In this document: piece by piece, positions 41,170-48,965 of the stretch
Layout: each line of letters starts with the position of its first letter
Position numbering within the stretch: position 1 is the first letter of the stretch
Virus record (IMG/VR): IMGVR_UViG_3300010399_000046
Span: 1 to 49,560 of that record
DNA length: 49,560 nucleotides
Strand: one strand, 5' to 3'
Origin: a virus
Made by a program: the position numbers and the translations under genes
The notes under the pieces: generated by a model
Seen by the model: only the letters and a program-made list of their open reading frames with translations
Database searches by the model: none
Told to the model about the DNA's origin: nothing

Positions 41170-43458
41170 ATGCCAAGCACGCAATCTGATGCTATCGATG
41201 GGTTATCAACTAGTGTCGCCATTAAAGCGCCATGTAAATACACGACATCGGCCAATGTCATTCTGTCGGGCCTTGCTATTCAGGGCGGCGGTGCGTGGGT
41301 TGCTGAATTAACTGCAGGCGATCGCATTTTTGTCCAGCATCAATCCAACGGCGTTGATAATGGTATCTGGATTGCGGGCTCTGGAACATGGCAGAGAGCA
41401 AAAGACTTCGATGGGGCCAGGGATGCTGTACATGGGACATTAATCTCTGTTTATGGTGTTGGCGAAGGCACATATTCTATTTACAAGCTGGATACGGACA
41501 ACCCTATATTAATCGGGACAACGGCGCTAAGTTTTTCGGCAGCAACTGATTTTGCTCTTGCAGCGAATCTGGCCAATACCTCTAATCCCGCATTAGGGGA
41601 TGCTTTAATCGGTGTCCATCGCACTGGAACGGGAGCTGTTGCTCAATCCCTGCATAATTGGATCGAGACGCGGGTATATAACATCATGGATTTTATTGAT
41701 CCATTGTCACCGCCCACAGACTGGACTGTTGCTATTAATCTTGCCTATACGCGCATCCCGTCCACCGGTGGCATATTGGAATTTCCCGAAGGAGATTTTG
41801 CCTTTGGAACCGCCCTAAGCTTCACCAACGCAAAACCATTGATCATCAGTGGCCAGGGGGAATTTGCCACGCGACTAAGGCCCACTTTCGCAGCGGGGAA
41901 TGCGCTGACGGTGAATGGTCCGGCCCTATTCGGGATGAAAGACCTGCGGATCGTTCCTACAGTGGCGAGAACCAATGGCACCTATGATCTTTATTGTCAG
42001 AATATGGAAACCTGTGTTTTATCCAATCTGTATTTAGATAACGATACCGGTGGTCTCATTAAAGTTGAAACATGTAATTTTCTTCAAATGGATAACGTAA
42101 GAGGGGAGTCGGGTGATGCCTCTTCGAACACAGGGGATACCTGCCTGCGGTTAAAATCGGTGGGAGGCTGTGTTGATAATACGATTATGCGAACCCTAGC
42201 CCCCAGTGGAACGTATTCAAATGGTCCCTCGCTATTCATTAGTGGTCCGCTTACATCGTTAAGAATTGGTGGCACCTGTGCGTTTTCTGGCGGCGGCCCT
42301 CGATCTAAATTTAATGTATCTGGCATTGTGTCGACGGGAGCTAATTTTACGGTCACCACTTCAATCGCGCATGATTTCCAGGCGGGTGATTTTTTGGTGC
42401 TTCGTGGCTGTACTCCAACTGCGTATAATAAATTATGGCGAATTGCCTCGGTCGGCAGTTCTACCCTTGTTGTGACCAGTACGGCCAATCCTGGCCCTAC
42501 CTCAGTCAATGGCACGGCGGAATCAATAACGGCCTGTGCACTCATCTCGAATGAAGATGGGGCCTGCAATGAATCGAGCATTGCAGGCGGGGTTTTGTTT
42601 GAGGCCATGCAAACCAATTTATATGGAACGGTTGGACTGTATTTCGATGGCCGCCGAGGCACAGCCGGTGCTCGGTATGCGATGCAGGGCTGGAATATTA
42701 CGGGTAATTATTATGATTTCGGCTGTATGGGGGTTCTGTTAAGCGGTGCGGCGGCTACTGCGTCAAACGATCCAACCTTGTTTGGTTTTGATGTCGACGG
42801 CACCTACGAATCCATTACGCGCGGCATCCATATTGATCAAGCCTGCGGCATCACAATTGGACGAGTGAGGGGCATCGCCAATCAATCTTCGGCTAACGAC
42901 AATTTAAGCAACAGTTCTGCTATTTATATTTATGCCGGTCCCTCCGCGCCATTTTCGCAAGGGATTACGATCAATGGCTCAAACATAGGGCAGGTACGCT
43001 CATGGTACACCGGGCATGGCGGCAGATGTTACTCCAACGGAATAACGCTTGACAGCCCTGGTATTGATGATTTAACCATCACTGGCGCGACAGTGTATGG
43101 CAGTGGCAGTGCTATTTCCGATGTTAATGGAGCCGTTGTTACTGCTCAGCGCTGGAAGATAAGAAATAACACCTTGGCCAGCGGGGCATGGCCTATCAGT
43201 AATTCGACCATCATCCCGCAAATTGCTTCTGCCACGAACATTAATATCGATCCTTTCAAAGATGTTCAAAAAATCACCGGTACGACCAATATCCAAGGTA
43301 TAGCGCCCGGGTGGTTTGGCAAGGAAGTCACCTTAATATTTACCGGCGCATTGAATCTGATATCTGGAGGAAATATAGCGGTGACTGCTAATTATGTGGT
43401 AGCAGCGGGGACTGCTGTTAATTTATACAATGATGGTACTAGCTGGTACGTGCGGTAA
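41170..43458 (+). CDS. Tailspike with beta-helix
   Basis: The 762-residue protein has an N-terminal domain (LSGLAIQGGGAWVAELTAGD, then RIFVQHQSNGVDNGIW), which in podoviruses is a particle-binding or repeat module. A linker follows, then from about residue 175 a right-handed beta-helix signature (FPEGDFAFGTALSFTNAKPL and on). The C-terminal domain (VQKITGTTNIQGIAPGWFGK) is beta-rich. It should bind and probably cut the host surface polysaccharide. ATG at 41170 has a CGGAG site. Confidence 0.85.
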   Translation: MPSTQSDAIDGLSTSVAIKAPCKYTTSANVILSGLAIQGGGAWVAELTAGDRIFVQHQSNGVDNGIWIAGSGTWQRAKDFDGARDAVHGTLISVYGVGEGTYSIYKLDTDNPILIGTTALSFSAATDFALAANLANTSNPALGDALIGVHRTGTGAVAQSLHNWIETRVYNIMDFIDPLSPPTDWTVAINLAYTRIPSTGGILEFPEGDFAFGTALSFTNAKPLIISGQGEFATRLRPTFAAGNALTVNGPALFGMKDLRIVPTVARTNGTYDLYCQNMETCVLSNLYLDNDTGGLIKVETCNFLQMDNVRGESGDASSNTGDTCLRLKSVGGCVDNTIMRTLAPSGTYSNGPSLFISGPLTSLRIGGTCAFSGGGPRSKFNVSGIVSTGANFTVTTSIAHDFQAGDFLVLRGCTPTAYNKLWRIASVGSSTLVVTSTANPGPTSVNGTAESITACALISNEDGACNESSIAGGVLFEAMQTNLYGTVGLYFDGRRGTAGARYAMQGWNITGNYYDFGCMGVLLSGAAATASNDPTLFGFDVDGTYESITRGIHIDQACGITIGRVRGIANQSSANDNLSNSSAIYIYAGPSAPFSQGITINGSNIGQVRSWYTGHGGRCYSNGITLDSPGIDDLTITGATVYGSGSAISDVNGAVVTAQRWKIRNNTLASGAWPISNSTIIPQIASATNINIDPFKDVQKITGTTNIQGIAPGWFGKEVTLIFTGALNLISGGNIAVTANYVVAAGTAVNLYNDGTSWYVR

Positions 43459-43479
43459 ATTAGCTATAAGGAGCACGGG

Positions 43480-43710
43480 GTGAAGAATGAGGGCGATGCG
43501 GTGAGGGACGATGCACAGGATGATTTCTTTGCGCACTTGCGCAGGAAAGATGCGGAGATCGCGGCTATTCGGGGTCGCAGGGGCCGTAGAATCAATCGAG
43601 TGATGAAATAGATCACCATCATCATCGCGCCCGTAGTCACTGCTGGCGCGATGTTAAAAGACTTCATTGCTGCCATTTCATATGGGTATCGGCATTCGCT
43701 GGTCCGGTAA
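43480..43710 (+). pseudogene. Small membrane protein gene split by an amber codon
   Basis: A GTG start with an AAGGAG site opens a frame of 43 codons ending RGRRGRRINRVMK, then TAG at 43609-43611. In the same frame 32 more codons follow with no other stop: ITIIIAPVVTAGAMLKDFIA and on to YRHSLVR and TAA. The product would be a charged N-terminal region joined to one membrane helix, a normal layout for a small phage membrane protein; the stop falls just ahead of the helix. A tryptophan (TGG) to amber change, a sequencing error or true readthrough are all possible. Confidence 0.5.
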
Positions 43711-43866
43711 AAATTCCACAAAGCGCGAATTTCTTCAGTGCTACATCGGCTGGAAACTCAATTGATTTTTTTCTGCGGTATTTCGTGTGCAATCCGATGT
43801 GAGTGCGGCGGAGGGTTTTACCGCACCAAATCCCAATCTCTAGCAAGGGTGGTTCGACGGTCCGAA

Positions 43867-44391
43867 ATGAGCGATTCGAGCTTTGTAAAATGCCTGGCCT
43901 TTCTCACGTCGTCAGTGATCGAAGGCGGCTACAGCAGCGATCCAAAAGATCCTGGAAATTGGACGAGCGGTGTCGCCGGCGTCGGCGAAATGAAGGGAAC
44001 AAAATACGGAATATCCGCCGCCAGCTATCCCGATCTCGACATTAAAAATCTCACGCTCGATAAAGTCGGGCCGCTTTACCGAAATGATTTTTGGGTACCA
44101 GCATCGTGCGGCGCGTTATCCGCCGGTGTCGACGCGATGATGTTCGATGCTGCGGTCAATCAGGGCGTCAAGGCCGCGAAAATCATGCTGCAGCGGGCCT
44201 GCCATGTTTTCGTTGATGAAGAGATCGGGCCAAAGACATTACTGGCCGCGCAGTCGTTGAGCACGTTGCGCGATCTTGCCGTTGAGCGACAACTTCGCTA
44301 TGCGCACTCGAAAAATTTCGATGTGTACGGTGATGGATGGTTGACGCGCGTCATGCGTGTTTATGAATTTGCGAGAGGGTTGCAGTCATGA
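43867..44391 (+). CDS. Endolysin, GH108 N-acetylmuramidase
   Basis: The 174-residue protein matches glycoside hydrolase 108: FVKCLAFLTSSVIEGGYSSD with the catalytic Glu at about residue 19, PKDPGNWTSG, then GTKYGISAASYPDLDI and a C-terminal peptidoglycan-binding-like helix bundle. It cuts the glycan backbone of peptidoglycan at lysis. The start MSDSSF has a weak ribosome site; longer in-frame starts lack support. No signal peptide, so it needs a holin. Confidence 0.9.
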   Translation: MSDSSFVKCLAFLTSSVIEGGYSSDPKDPGNWTSGVAGVGEMKGTKYGISAASYPDLDIKNLTLDKVGPLYRNDFWVPASCGALSAGVDAMMFDAAVNQGVKAAKIMLQRACHVFVDEEIGPKTLLAAQSLSTLRDLAVERQLRYAHSKNFDVYGDGWLTRVMRVYEFARGLQS

Positions 44392-44609
44392 ATCTCAAAG
44401 ATCGGTTACGCGCTGGCGCGAATTTCATCCTCGATCGTATGAAGGAGCCAAGCACATGGCAGGGTGTCGGTTTCGTGGTCACGCTCTGCGGTGCCAAATG
44501 GGGTGTAGGCGTGGACTGGGGTCAGGCTGCGGCAATGGGCGGCATCGTGAGCGCTTTCCTGAAAGCGACGATTCCGGATGTGCTGGGTGAAAAAAATGCC
44601 GCTCCTTAA
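44388..44609 (+). CDS. Holin-like membrane protein (73 aa)
   Basis: The sequence has a charged N-terminus (MNLKDRLRAGANFILDRMKE), then a hydrophobic helix (STWQGVGFVVTLCGAKWGVG) and a second weak one (WGQAAAMGGIVSAFLKATIP). It is coupled to the endolysin stop (ATGA) and followed by Rz, the normal place for a holin. Similar small proteins are conserved near phage lysis genes. Confidence 0.7.
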   Translation: MNLKDRLRAGANFILDRMKEPSTWQGVGFVVTLCGAKWGVGVDWGQAAAMGGIVSAFLKATIPDVLGEKNAAP

Positions 44610-45087
44610 TTTTCTGTCGCCCTACAAAACCATGATCGAGATCGCGGCATTTGTTGCTGCGCTGGCATTCGTGTCGATCGAAATTCACCGCTTTATGGAT
44701 CACCAGCAAGACATCGGTTATCAGCGCGCCGTCGCTGAATATCAGGCGAAGCAAATAGCCGCAGACAAAGCCAATGCCAAGATCGAAGCCGCACTGAAAA
44801 AACAAGCCGAGGACGCACAAAATGCTGCAAATAACCGCGAGGCATCTATTCAGGCCGCTAGCGCTGCTACTGTCGCTCTTTCAAACAGCCTGCGCGACAC
44901 ACTCACCAGTATCCGCGCAGGCGTGCCCACAGCCACCATCAATGCCCTACGTACGACAACCATTGCCCTTGGGGACGTTTTTGCAGAGTGCCAAGACCGA
45001 CGCCGAAGCGTGGCAGAAGAAGCTGAACGGCTTAACAGCGAAAAACGCACCCTGATTGAAGCCTGGCCGAAAAGCGATGGACGGTGA
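44596..45087 (+). CDS. Rz: Rz-like inner spanin
   Basis: The 163-residue protein has one N-terminal membrane helix (MIEIAAFVAALAFVSIEIHR) and a long coiled coil (about 45-160), the layout of inner spanins. With Rz1 it fuses inner and outer membranes at the end of lysis. ATG at 44596 is chosen; ATG at 44578 is also possible. Rz1 is nested in its 3' half in another frame. Confidence 0.8.
   Translation: MPLLNFLSPYKTMIEIAAFVAALAFVSIEIHRFMDHQQDIGYQRAVAEYQAKQIAADKANAKIEAALKKQAEDAQNAANNREASIQAASAATVALSNSLRDTLTSIRAGVPTATINALRTTTIALGDVFAECQDRRRSVAEEAERLNSEKRTLIEAWPKSDGR
44822..45055 (+). CDS. Rz1: Rz1-like outer spanin lipoprotein, nested
   Basis: The 77-residue frame lies entirely inside Rz in a different frame, as in lambda. 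It begins MLQITARHLFRPLALLLSLF and continues to a TAC lipobox cysteine. The mature part is proline-rich (CPQPPSMPYVRQPLPLG). The residue 3 before the cysteine is Gln, which is unusual for a lipobox. Position and the proline-rich region support the call. Confidence 0.75.
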   Translation: MLQITARHLFRPLALLLSLFQTACATHSPVSAQACPQPPSMPYVRQPLPLGTFLQSAKTDAEAWQKKLNGLTAKNAP

Positions 45088-45238
45088 ATCGCGCTGCCAT
45101 CCCTGCATTGCTGCCGGCCGGCGCATAACGGCGGAAATGGCCAAAGAGATCGACAATATCAAACGCAAGCGAACCGAAGAGGCTTTAAAACATGCAGCAT
45201 ATATTCAGAATATTGTTATTGATCGGCGTCGCCAGTAG
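45077..45238 (+). CDS. Small cysteine-pair protein (53 aa)
   Basis: MDGESRCHPCIAAGRRITAE has a CHPC pair; the rest is a charged helix. It overlaps Rz and the next gene at its ends. The ribosome site is weak. Not recognised. Confidence 0.45.
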   Translation: MDGESRCHPCIAAGRRITAEMAKEIDNIKRKRTEEALKHAAYIQNIVIDRRRQ

Positions 45239-45605
45239 CGCGCACGCAATTACGGCACCCGCAGTTACGTCGGCAGCGCTTTGCGGCGTTCATATCGCTT
45301 GGAATTTGCCATCGACTCGAAGTGACACGGCGAAAACGCCTCTGCCGATTTCGGAGCTGAAGGAATCCAGGCTCTACATAGCATCGCTGTCCGCATTTAT
45401 TGCAGTGCCGGCTCCAGCAACAACCTACGATTACATTATTGCTCCCGGTGCGAGCACGGCTCCGGCGGACGCTGTCGCGGTAACTGCGGTGGATTCGGCT
45501 GGTGCGGAATCTGCCAGCACAGCGCCTGTGGCATTCCCGGTTATCAGCTGCCCAAAGTCACGACCCGCTGCACCCGCTGGGCTTACAATCACTACGGTCA
45601 AGTAG
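45192..45605 (+). CDS. Exported fibronectin III-like protein (137 aa)
   Basis: The Sec signal peptide MQHIFRILLLIGVASSAHA ends in AHA. The mature domain has Fn3-like strands (PLPISELKESRLYIASL, TTYDYIIAPGAS, AVAVTAVDSAGAES) and two cysteines that may pair. It is the last rightward gene. Fn3 domains in phages usually bind sugars or surfaces; a secreted form is unusual. Confidence 0.65.
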   Translation: MQHIFRILLLIGVASSAHAITAPAVTSAALCGVHIAWNLPSTRSDTAKTPLPISELKESRLYIASLSAFIAVPAPATTYDYIIAPGASTAPADAVAVTAVDSAGAESASTAPVAFPVISCPKSRPAAPAGLTITTVK

Positions 45606-45668
45606 TGTGTACGAGCCCGAGGTAGCGGCGGGGCCGCTTGCCGCAGCGATAAACAGCGGCGTCGCGCG

Positions 45669-45851
45669 CTAGTCCTCTCGATCCGATTGTTTCGTCTCAG
45701 GTTCTTTTGGCGGCCACTCCATATGGTTCAGCGTTTCGCCGGGACCACGATATGCGCCGGTATCGTCACGCTGTGGAGGGATATTGGTCGACTGAAAAAC
45801 CGCGCGAATGTCGCGGGCGATGCGGGCGATGAAGTTGGAAATTGATGACAT
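45669..45851 (-). CDS. Hypothetical small protein (60 aa)
   Basis: Starts MSSISNFIARIARDIRAVFQ after a GGAG site and ends in a charged Pro/Glu-rich tail. The N-terminal amphipathic helix could touch a membrane. It lies just downstream of int past attP, on the same strand, so it might be expressed from the prophage end. Not recognised. Confidence 0.6.
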   Translation of the reverse strand: MSSISNFIARIARDIRAVFQSTNIPPQRDDTGAYRGPGETLNHMEWPPKEPETKQSDRED

Positions 45852-45985
45852 GTTGCGCTCCTTGGTTGATGGAGCGCACAGCCAAAAATTCCGCCAATCG
45901 TGTGTTTTACTGAGTATTTGTGAGTGGCCGCTTACGCTAAAGCCTTACTCGCTACACTCTGGCTAACACTGAAAGACACAGGAAA

Positions 45986-46012
45986 CAGGTTCAAATCCTG
46001 CCGTCCCGACCA
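45986..46012. other. Probable attP core: 3' end of a tRNA-Pro-like gene
   Basis: The sequence runs from a T-arm (GGTTCAAATCC) through the acceptor strand CGTCCCG to ACCA. The final G72 implies a C1 in the intact tRNA, a mark of bacterial tRNA-Pro (CGGGACG...). No 5' half is present, so it is not a tRNA gene. Integration here would rebuild the host tRNA. It lies 80 bases from the int stop. Confidence 0.75.
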
Positions 46013-46057
46013 TTTTTAACTATGCGCTTCAATAAGTTATAACATATTCAAGATTTG

Positions 46058-46078
46058 AAAAGCCAAATAAAAGCCAAA
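46058..46078. promoter_or_regulatory. Direct repeats, candidate Int arm sites
   Basis: AAAAGCCAAA occurs twice, 11 bases apart, between the attP core and int. A related AGCCAAAAA lies on the other side near 45880. These are candidates for the arm-type sites bound by the integrase N-terminus. Confidence 0.45.
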
Positions 46079-46091
46079 ACGAGAAAAATTG

Positions 46092-47234
46092 CTAGGCGTA
46101 GGCAGGCAGTTTTGCCAGCTCTTTGGCGTCCGCTTTACCACTAATCCACTTCCCGTAAATCGTTGCAGTCATCGTCACCGAATGGCCGAGCTGCGCTGCC
46201 ACGAAATTGATATTTGCCCCCGACATAAGCAACATGGTCGCGTATGTATGGCGGCAATTCTTCGCCGGCCGGTGGCGCATGCCGATCTTTTTTAGCACAC
46301 GCGTGAATACATACCGCTGCGATTTCTCTGTTTTAAACCCCTCTCCTGATCGGCTCGATGCAAACACGCAGCCGCCTGCCAGGTAAGTAAGCGATTTAGC
46401 CACCTGCAGGGCGTGCAGGGCGCGCTCGTTAAGGGCAACATCCCTGGAGCGCGCATTCTTCGTTTGCGTGTTGAGACGCCCCTTTGACTGCGCTTTGGCG
46501 ACGCGCGCATAAGCTTTGCGCAAATCAATATCCTCCCACCGCAGAGCGAGCGCCTCAGACGCGCGCATTCCGGTGAAGAACTCAAACTCAAAGTACGCCG
46601 CATGGATTGCTTCATCGGCGCGATATTGATCGTAGAGCGTCTTAATAATCAGCTCCGCCTCATCGCGCGTGAAAGGATCAACCGGCAGCTTTTGGTGTTT
46701 CATATTGCGCAGCTTATCGGCTGGATTTTTATCGATGATCTCATCGACGTGCGCCATTTCAAAAATGCCGCGCAATGGGATGAGCATATTGTTACGAGTT
46801 TTTGCGCTGGTCCATTCAATGCTATTCACATCCTTGCGCAATTCGCTGTAGGCGATCGAATCGATCTCGCGCTCGGCGTAGAGCGGCATCCAATACCGAT
46901 TAATGGCCTTGCGGTATTCATCGCGAGTCGCTGCGCTGACCTCTATCGCATCAAGCCAATCCTGCGCAATGCGTCCGAACATTGGCGCAGTCCCCATTGT
47001 TTCAACGCGCTTGCTGTGCGGGAAATATTTTTTGTAGTCGCTCAGCGTGAAATTTTTGAATCTAATTCGCTGTGCTATTTCACTGCGTAGATTGCCGGCT
47101 CTTTCGATGTTTTTCGGTGTTGCCGGATACGCGTACGTTTCGCGGCACCGCTCGCCGTTCCAGCTGAAGCGGATGACGATTCGATCACCTTCGACCGAGA
47201 CTCCATCAGGGAATTGCGTTGCTTTTCTACCCAT
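46092..47234 (-). CDS. int: Tyrosine integrase
   Basis: The 380-residue protein starts with an arm-binding domain of the DUF3596 type (GVSVEGDRIVIRFSWNGERC), then a core-binding domain, then the catalytic domain: TGMRASEALALRWEDID (first Arg), KNCRHTYATMLLMSG (second Arg in an HxxR site where Lys replaces the usual first His) and LGHSVTMTATIYGKW (Tyr nucleophile). It recombines attP at 45986 with a host tRNA. The start at 47234 has a GGGTGGG site; upstream in-frame starts lie deep inside xis. Confidence 0.92.
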   Translation of the reverse strand: MGRKATQFPDGVSVEGDRIVIRFSWNGERCRETYAYPATPKNIERAGNLRSEIAQRIRFKNFTLSDYKKYFPHSKRVETMGTAPMFGRIAQDWLDAIEVSAATRDEYRKAINRYWMPLYAEREIDSIAYSELRKDVNSIEWTSAKTRNNMLIPLRGIFEMAHVDEIIDKNPADKLRNMKHQKLPVDPFTRDEAELIIKTLYDQYRADEAIHAAYFEFEFFTGMRASEALALRWEDIDLRKAYARVAKAQSKGRLNTQTKNARSRDVALNERALHALQVAKSLTYLAGGCVFASSRSGEGFKTEKSQRYVFTRVLKKIGMRHRPAKNCRHTYATMLLMSGANINFVAAQLGHSVTMTATIYGKWISGKADAKELAKLPAYA

Positions 47235-47407
47235 GAATCCCACCCGCTGCGACTGTAAAAAATACGACCATTTTGCTTTACCCACACCTCACCTTCGGGA
47301 ATCAGCCCTCGCTGCCTTTGTGCTTCGAGAGAGCGGGGTGACAACCCAACATCTTTGGCAAACTCTTTTTCTGTTACATGATCAACAGCGCGGACAGCTT
47401 CGCTCAT
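47075..47407 (-). CDS. xis: Excisionase
   Basis: The 110-residue protein has a winged-helix excisionase fold: EKEFAKDVGLSPRSLEAQRQ, then GLIPEGEVWVKQNGRIFYSR and SGWDSWVEKQ. The basic Ser/Arg-rich C-terminus overlaps the first 160 bases of int in another frame. It directs Int towards excision. It lies at the far end of the PL-like operon, so excision would follow loss of repressor. Confidence 0.8.
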   Translation of the reverse strand: MSEAVRAVDHVTEKEFAKDVGLSPRSLEAQRQRGLIPEGEVWVKQNGRIFYSRSGWDSWVEKQRNSLMESRSKVIESSSASAGTASGAAKRTRIRQHRKTSKEPAIYAVK

Positions 47408-47442
47408 CACAAAACCCTCAAGCTCATAAATGTATCAATTTT

Positions 47443-47814
47443 CTAAACTAACGAGAGCGGCATATATTTTCTGCGCTGTCGTTTCTTGCGATTAGGTGGC
47501 ACAGGGATCGCTTTGTTGTAACGCGGTCGCAGCTGCTCGTAGTAATGCAGTTCGATCGCATCCATATCTTTCGCGTCCACTTCATGAATTACATACGCAT
47601 CCCATTTTTTTCGCGGGTCAATGCGATGCGCCTGCAGCCTTGCGTAAACCGAAGTTGATTGGCCGACGTATACAACTTCGCCTTCATACAGCAGAAAGTA
47701 GATACAGGCTTTTGAAAGCGTGTTGATGTGCGCTGCGTTATCCAGCAAATCGGTCAGCACGTCCGCAGCCTCGGATATTTTGTAAAGACGCACTATTTTC
47801 GGCTGACCACTCAT
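47443..47814 (-). CDS. GIY-YIG nuclease-domain protein (123 aa)
   Basis: It holds ACIYFLLYEGEVVYVGQSTS (the GIY...YVG core; the first motif is IYF), a VYARLQAH helix, and a C-terminal YYEQLRPRYNKA motif. The key Tyr, Arg and Glu-like residues are present. The start at 47814 follows GAGGTGGG. Its role may be homing, DNA repair or host DNA attack. It stands upstream of xis in the leftward operon. Confidence 0.8.
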   Translation of the reverse strand: MSGQPKIVRLYKISEAADVLTDLLDNAAHINTLSKACIYFLLYEGEVVYVGQSTSVYARLQAHRIDPRKKWDAYVIHEVDAKDMDAIELHYYEQLRPRYNKAIPVPPNRKKRQRRKYMPLSLV

Positions 47815-47822
47815 CACCCACC

Positions 47823-48479
47823 TCAACAAATATTCAAATGCGTTTGGTTGCTACTCACCCGATGCGGCGGCGATGGCTGCGTCGATAAACTCAATAGCCG
47901 GCGTGATGATTTCATCGTAAAATCTATCCATTGCTTCATGCCACCCGTAAGCCATTGCTTCATATCTGTCAGTGATGCAGCGTCTTCCAATCCGCACCCC
48001 ATGCCTTGACTGTGATATTCAATACCATCCCATTCGAGAATTTCTTTTAATTGCTTTAACTGCCCAGCATCGCGCACAGTCTCAGCCTCCACGATGGGTG
48101 GGCAATCAGGGCAATCCACACCACCTTCATCTGGGCTGTAATAGCTCGGACCTCCTATTATTCCGTGGCCGTTACATGTTGCGCATTTGGAAGCCTCACC
48201 ACCAACGACAGTGGGCGAGGGGGCGAGCATCCTTTCGACGACCGGTGTAAGTACCGTTCCGAGATTTTCATACTGATCGCCTTTGACTGTAAATGATTCC
48301 AATCCGTGCATAAGCTCTGCCGCTATTTCATTTGCCCAGTATTCCACGGCCTCCTGCCCACTCGGCTGCGGGGCTATGCTGCTTATTACAGGGGCATACC
48401 CTATTGAGTTCAGCTTCTCCATCACCGGTACAATTGCATCTTTATGCACGGTTAAAACTAACCCCGCGTAATCACTCAT
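47823..48479 (-). CDS. Hypothetical protein with zinc motif; possible frameshift
   Basis: The 218-residue frame starts MSDYAGLVLTVHKDAIVPVM and has a DnaJ-like zinc motif CATCNGHG...DCPDC (about residues 99-129). The last 28 residues (SSRRLLSLSTQPSPPHRVSS and on) look non-natural. In another frame the DNA encodes YEAMAYGWHEAMDRFYDEII and TPAIEFIDAAIAAASGE, which looks like real protein. A frameshift near 47940-47980 or an overlapping small gene is likely. The RBS favours the second ATG (48479). Confidence 0.6.
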   Translation of the reverse strand: MSDYAGLVLTVHKDAIVPVMEKLNSIGYAPVISSIAPQPSGQEAVEYWANEIAAELMHGLESFTVKGDQYENLGTVLTPVVERMLAPSPTVVGGEASKCATCNGHGIIGGPSYYSPDEGGVDCPDCPPIVEAETVRDAGQLKQLKEILEWDGIEYHSQGMGCGLEDAASLTDMKQWLTGGMKQWIDFTMKSSRRLLSLSTQPSPPHRVSSNQTHLNIC

Positions 48480-48666
48480 GCTCATTCCTCGCTGGCGCTA
48501 ACTTGCGGCGCATTGGCAAAAATTCGCACATGTAGTTCATCCCTATCGCAATAGGGACAACCTTTTCCCACGTTTCGGCGTCGTCCATTAGCGTCTCATC
48601 GTTGCGATCAATAATTTCACCGCGCTTCAATAGGCGATAGGTGGTGCTAACTATTTCGCCCATCAT
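48472..48666 (-). CDS. Hypothetical early protein (64 aa)
   Basis: Starts MMGEIVSTTYRLLKRGEIID after a GAGGA site and contains ETWEKVVP, seen in many phage early proteins. The stop overlaps the start of the next gene by 8 bases. Function unknown. Confidence 0.65.
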   Translation of the reverse strand: MMGEIVSTTYRLLKRGEIIDRNDETLMDDAETWEKVVPIAIGMNYMCEFLPMRRKLAPARNEHE

Positions 48667-48692
48667 TCATTCCTCGCTGGCTGGGGGTGCTA

Positions 48693-48965
48693 TCACCACA
48701 AATCTTCACTGAATAAATATTTCTTTGGCTCTCCGATCGTCGGTTGCTTAATCTGTCGAACATGCAAAAACGCTTTGCGACGATTAAGAAAAACGCCCTT
48801 GTCGGTATAAAACCCCTGTTGCTCGCCGTTCGCTTCCAAGCCGATCTCGCCCGCCGTTTTTCCTGTAACCTCCGCGAAGTACCAAAAGCAATGGCAGTGC
48901 CTGTTCGGTGCCGGTAATCGCACTTCAATATGGTCACCGAACTTCACAGCAACGCCGACTATCAC
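48693..48965 (-). CDS. Conserved phage protein (90 aa)
   Basis: Starts with GTG (48965) after GGAGAG, overlapping the upstream stop (GTGA). The core (VRLPAPNRHCHCFWYFAEVT, then GEQQGFYTDKGVFLNRRKAF) matches a small domain found in many phage early regions with the pattern R-P-x-x-R-H and GFxTxxGxFxxRxxA. Function not established. Confidence 0.7.
   Translation of the reverse strand: MIVGVAVKFGDHIEVRLPAPNRHCHCFWYFAEVTGKTAGEIGLEANGEQQGFYTDKGVFLNRRKAFLHVRQIKQPTIGEPKKYLFSEDLW

Noticed and set aside
41170-43458. Diversity-generating retroelement of BPP-1 type acting on the tailspike
   Set aside because: No reverse transcriptase is found anywhere and no template-variable repeat pair is seen near the tailspike end.
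45971-46012. A complete tRNA gene
   Set aside because: Only the T-arm and acceptor 3' strand are present; no D-arm, anticodon arm or 5' acceptor strand precedes them. It is an attachment core.
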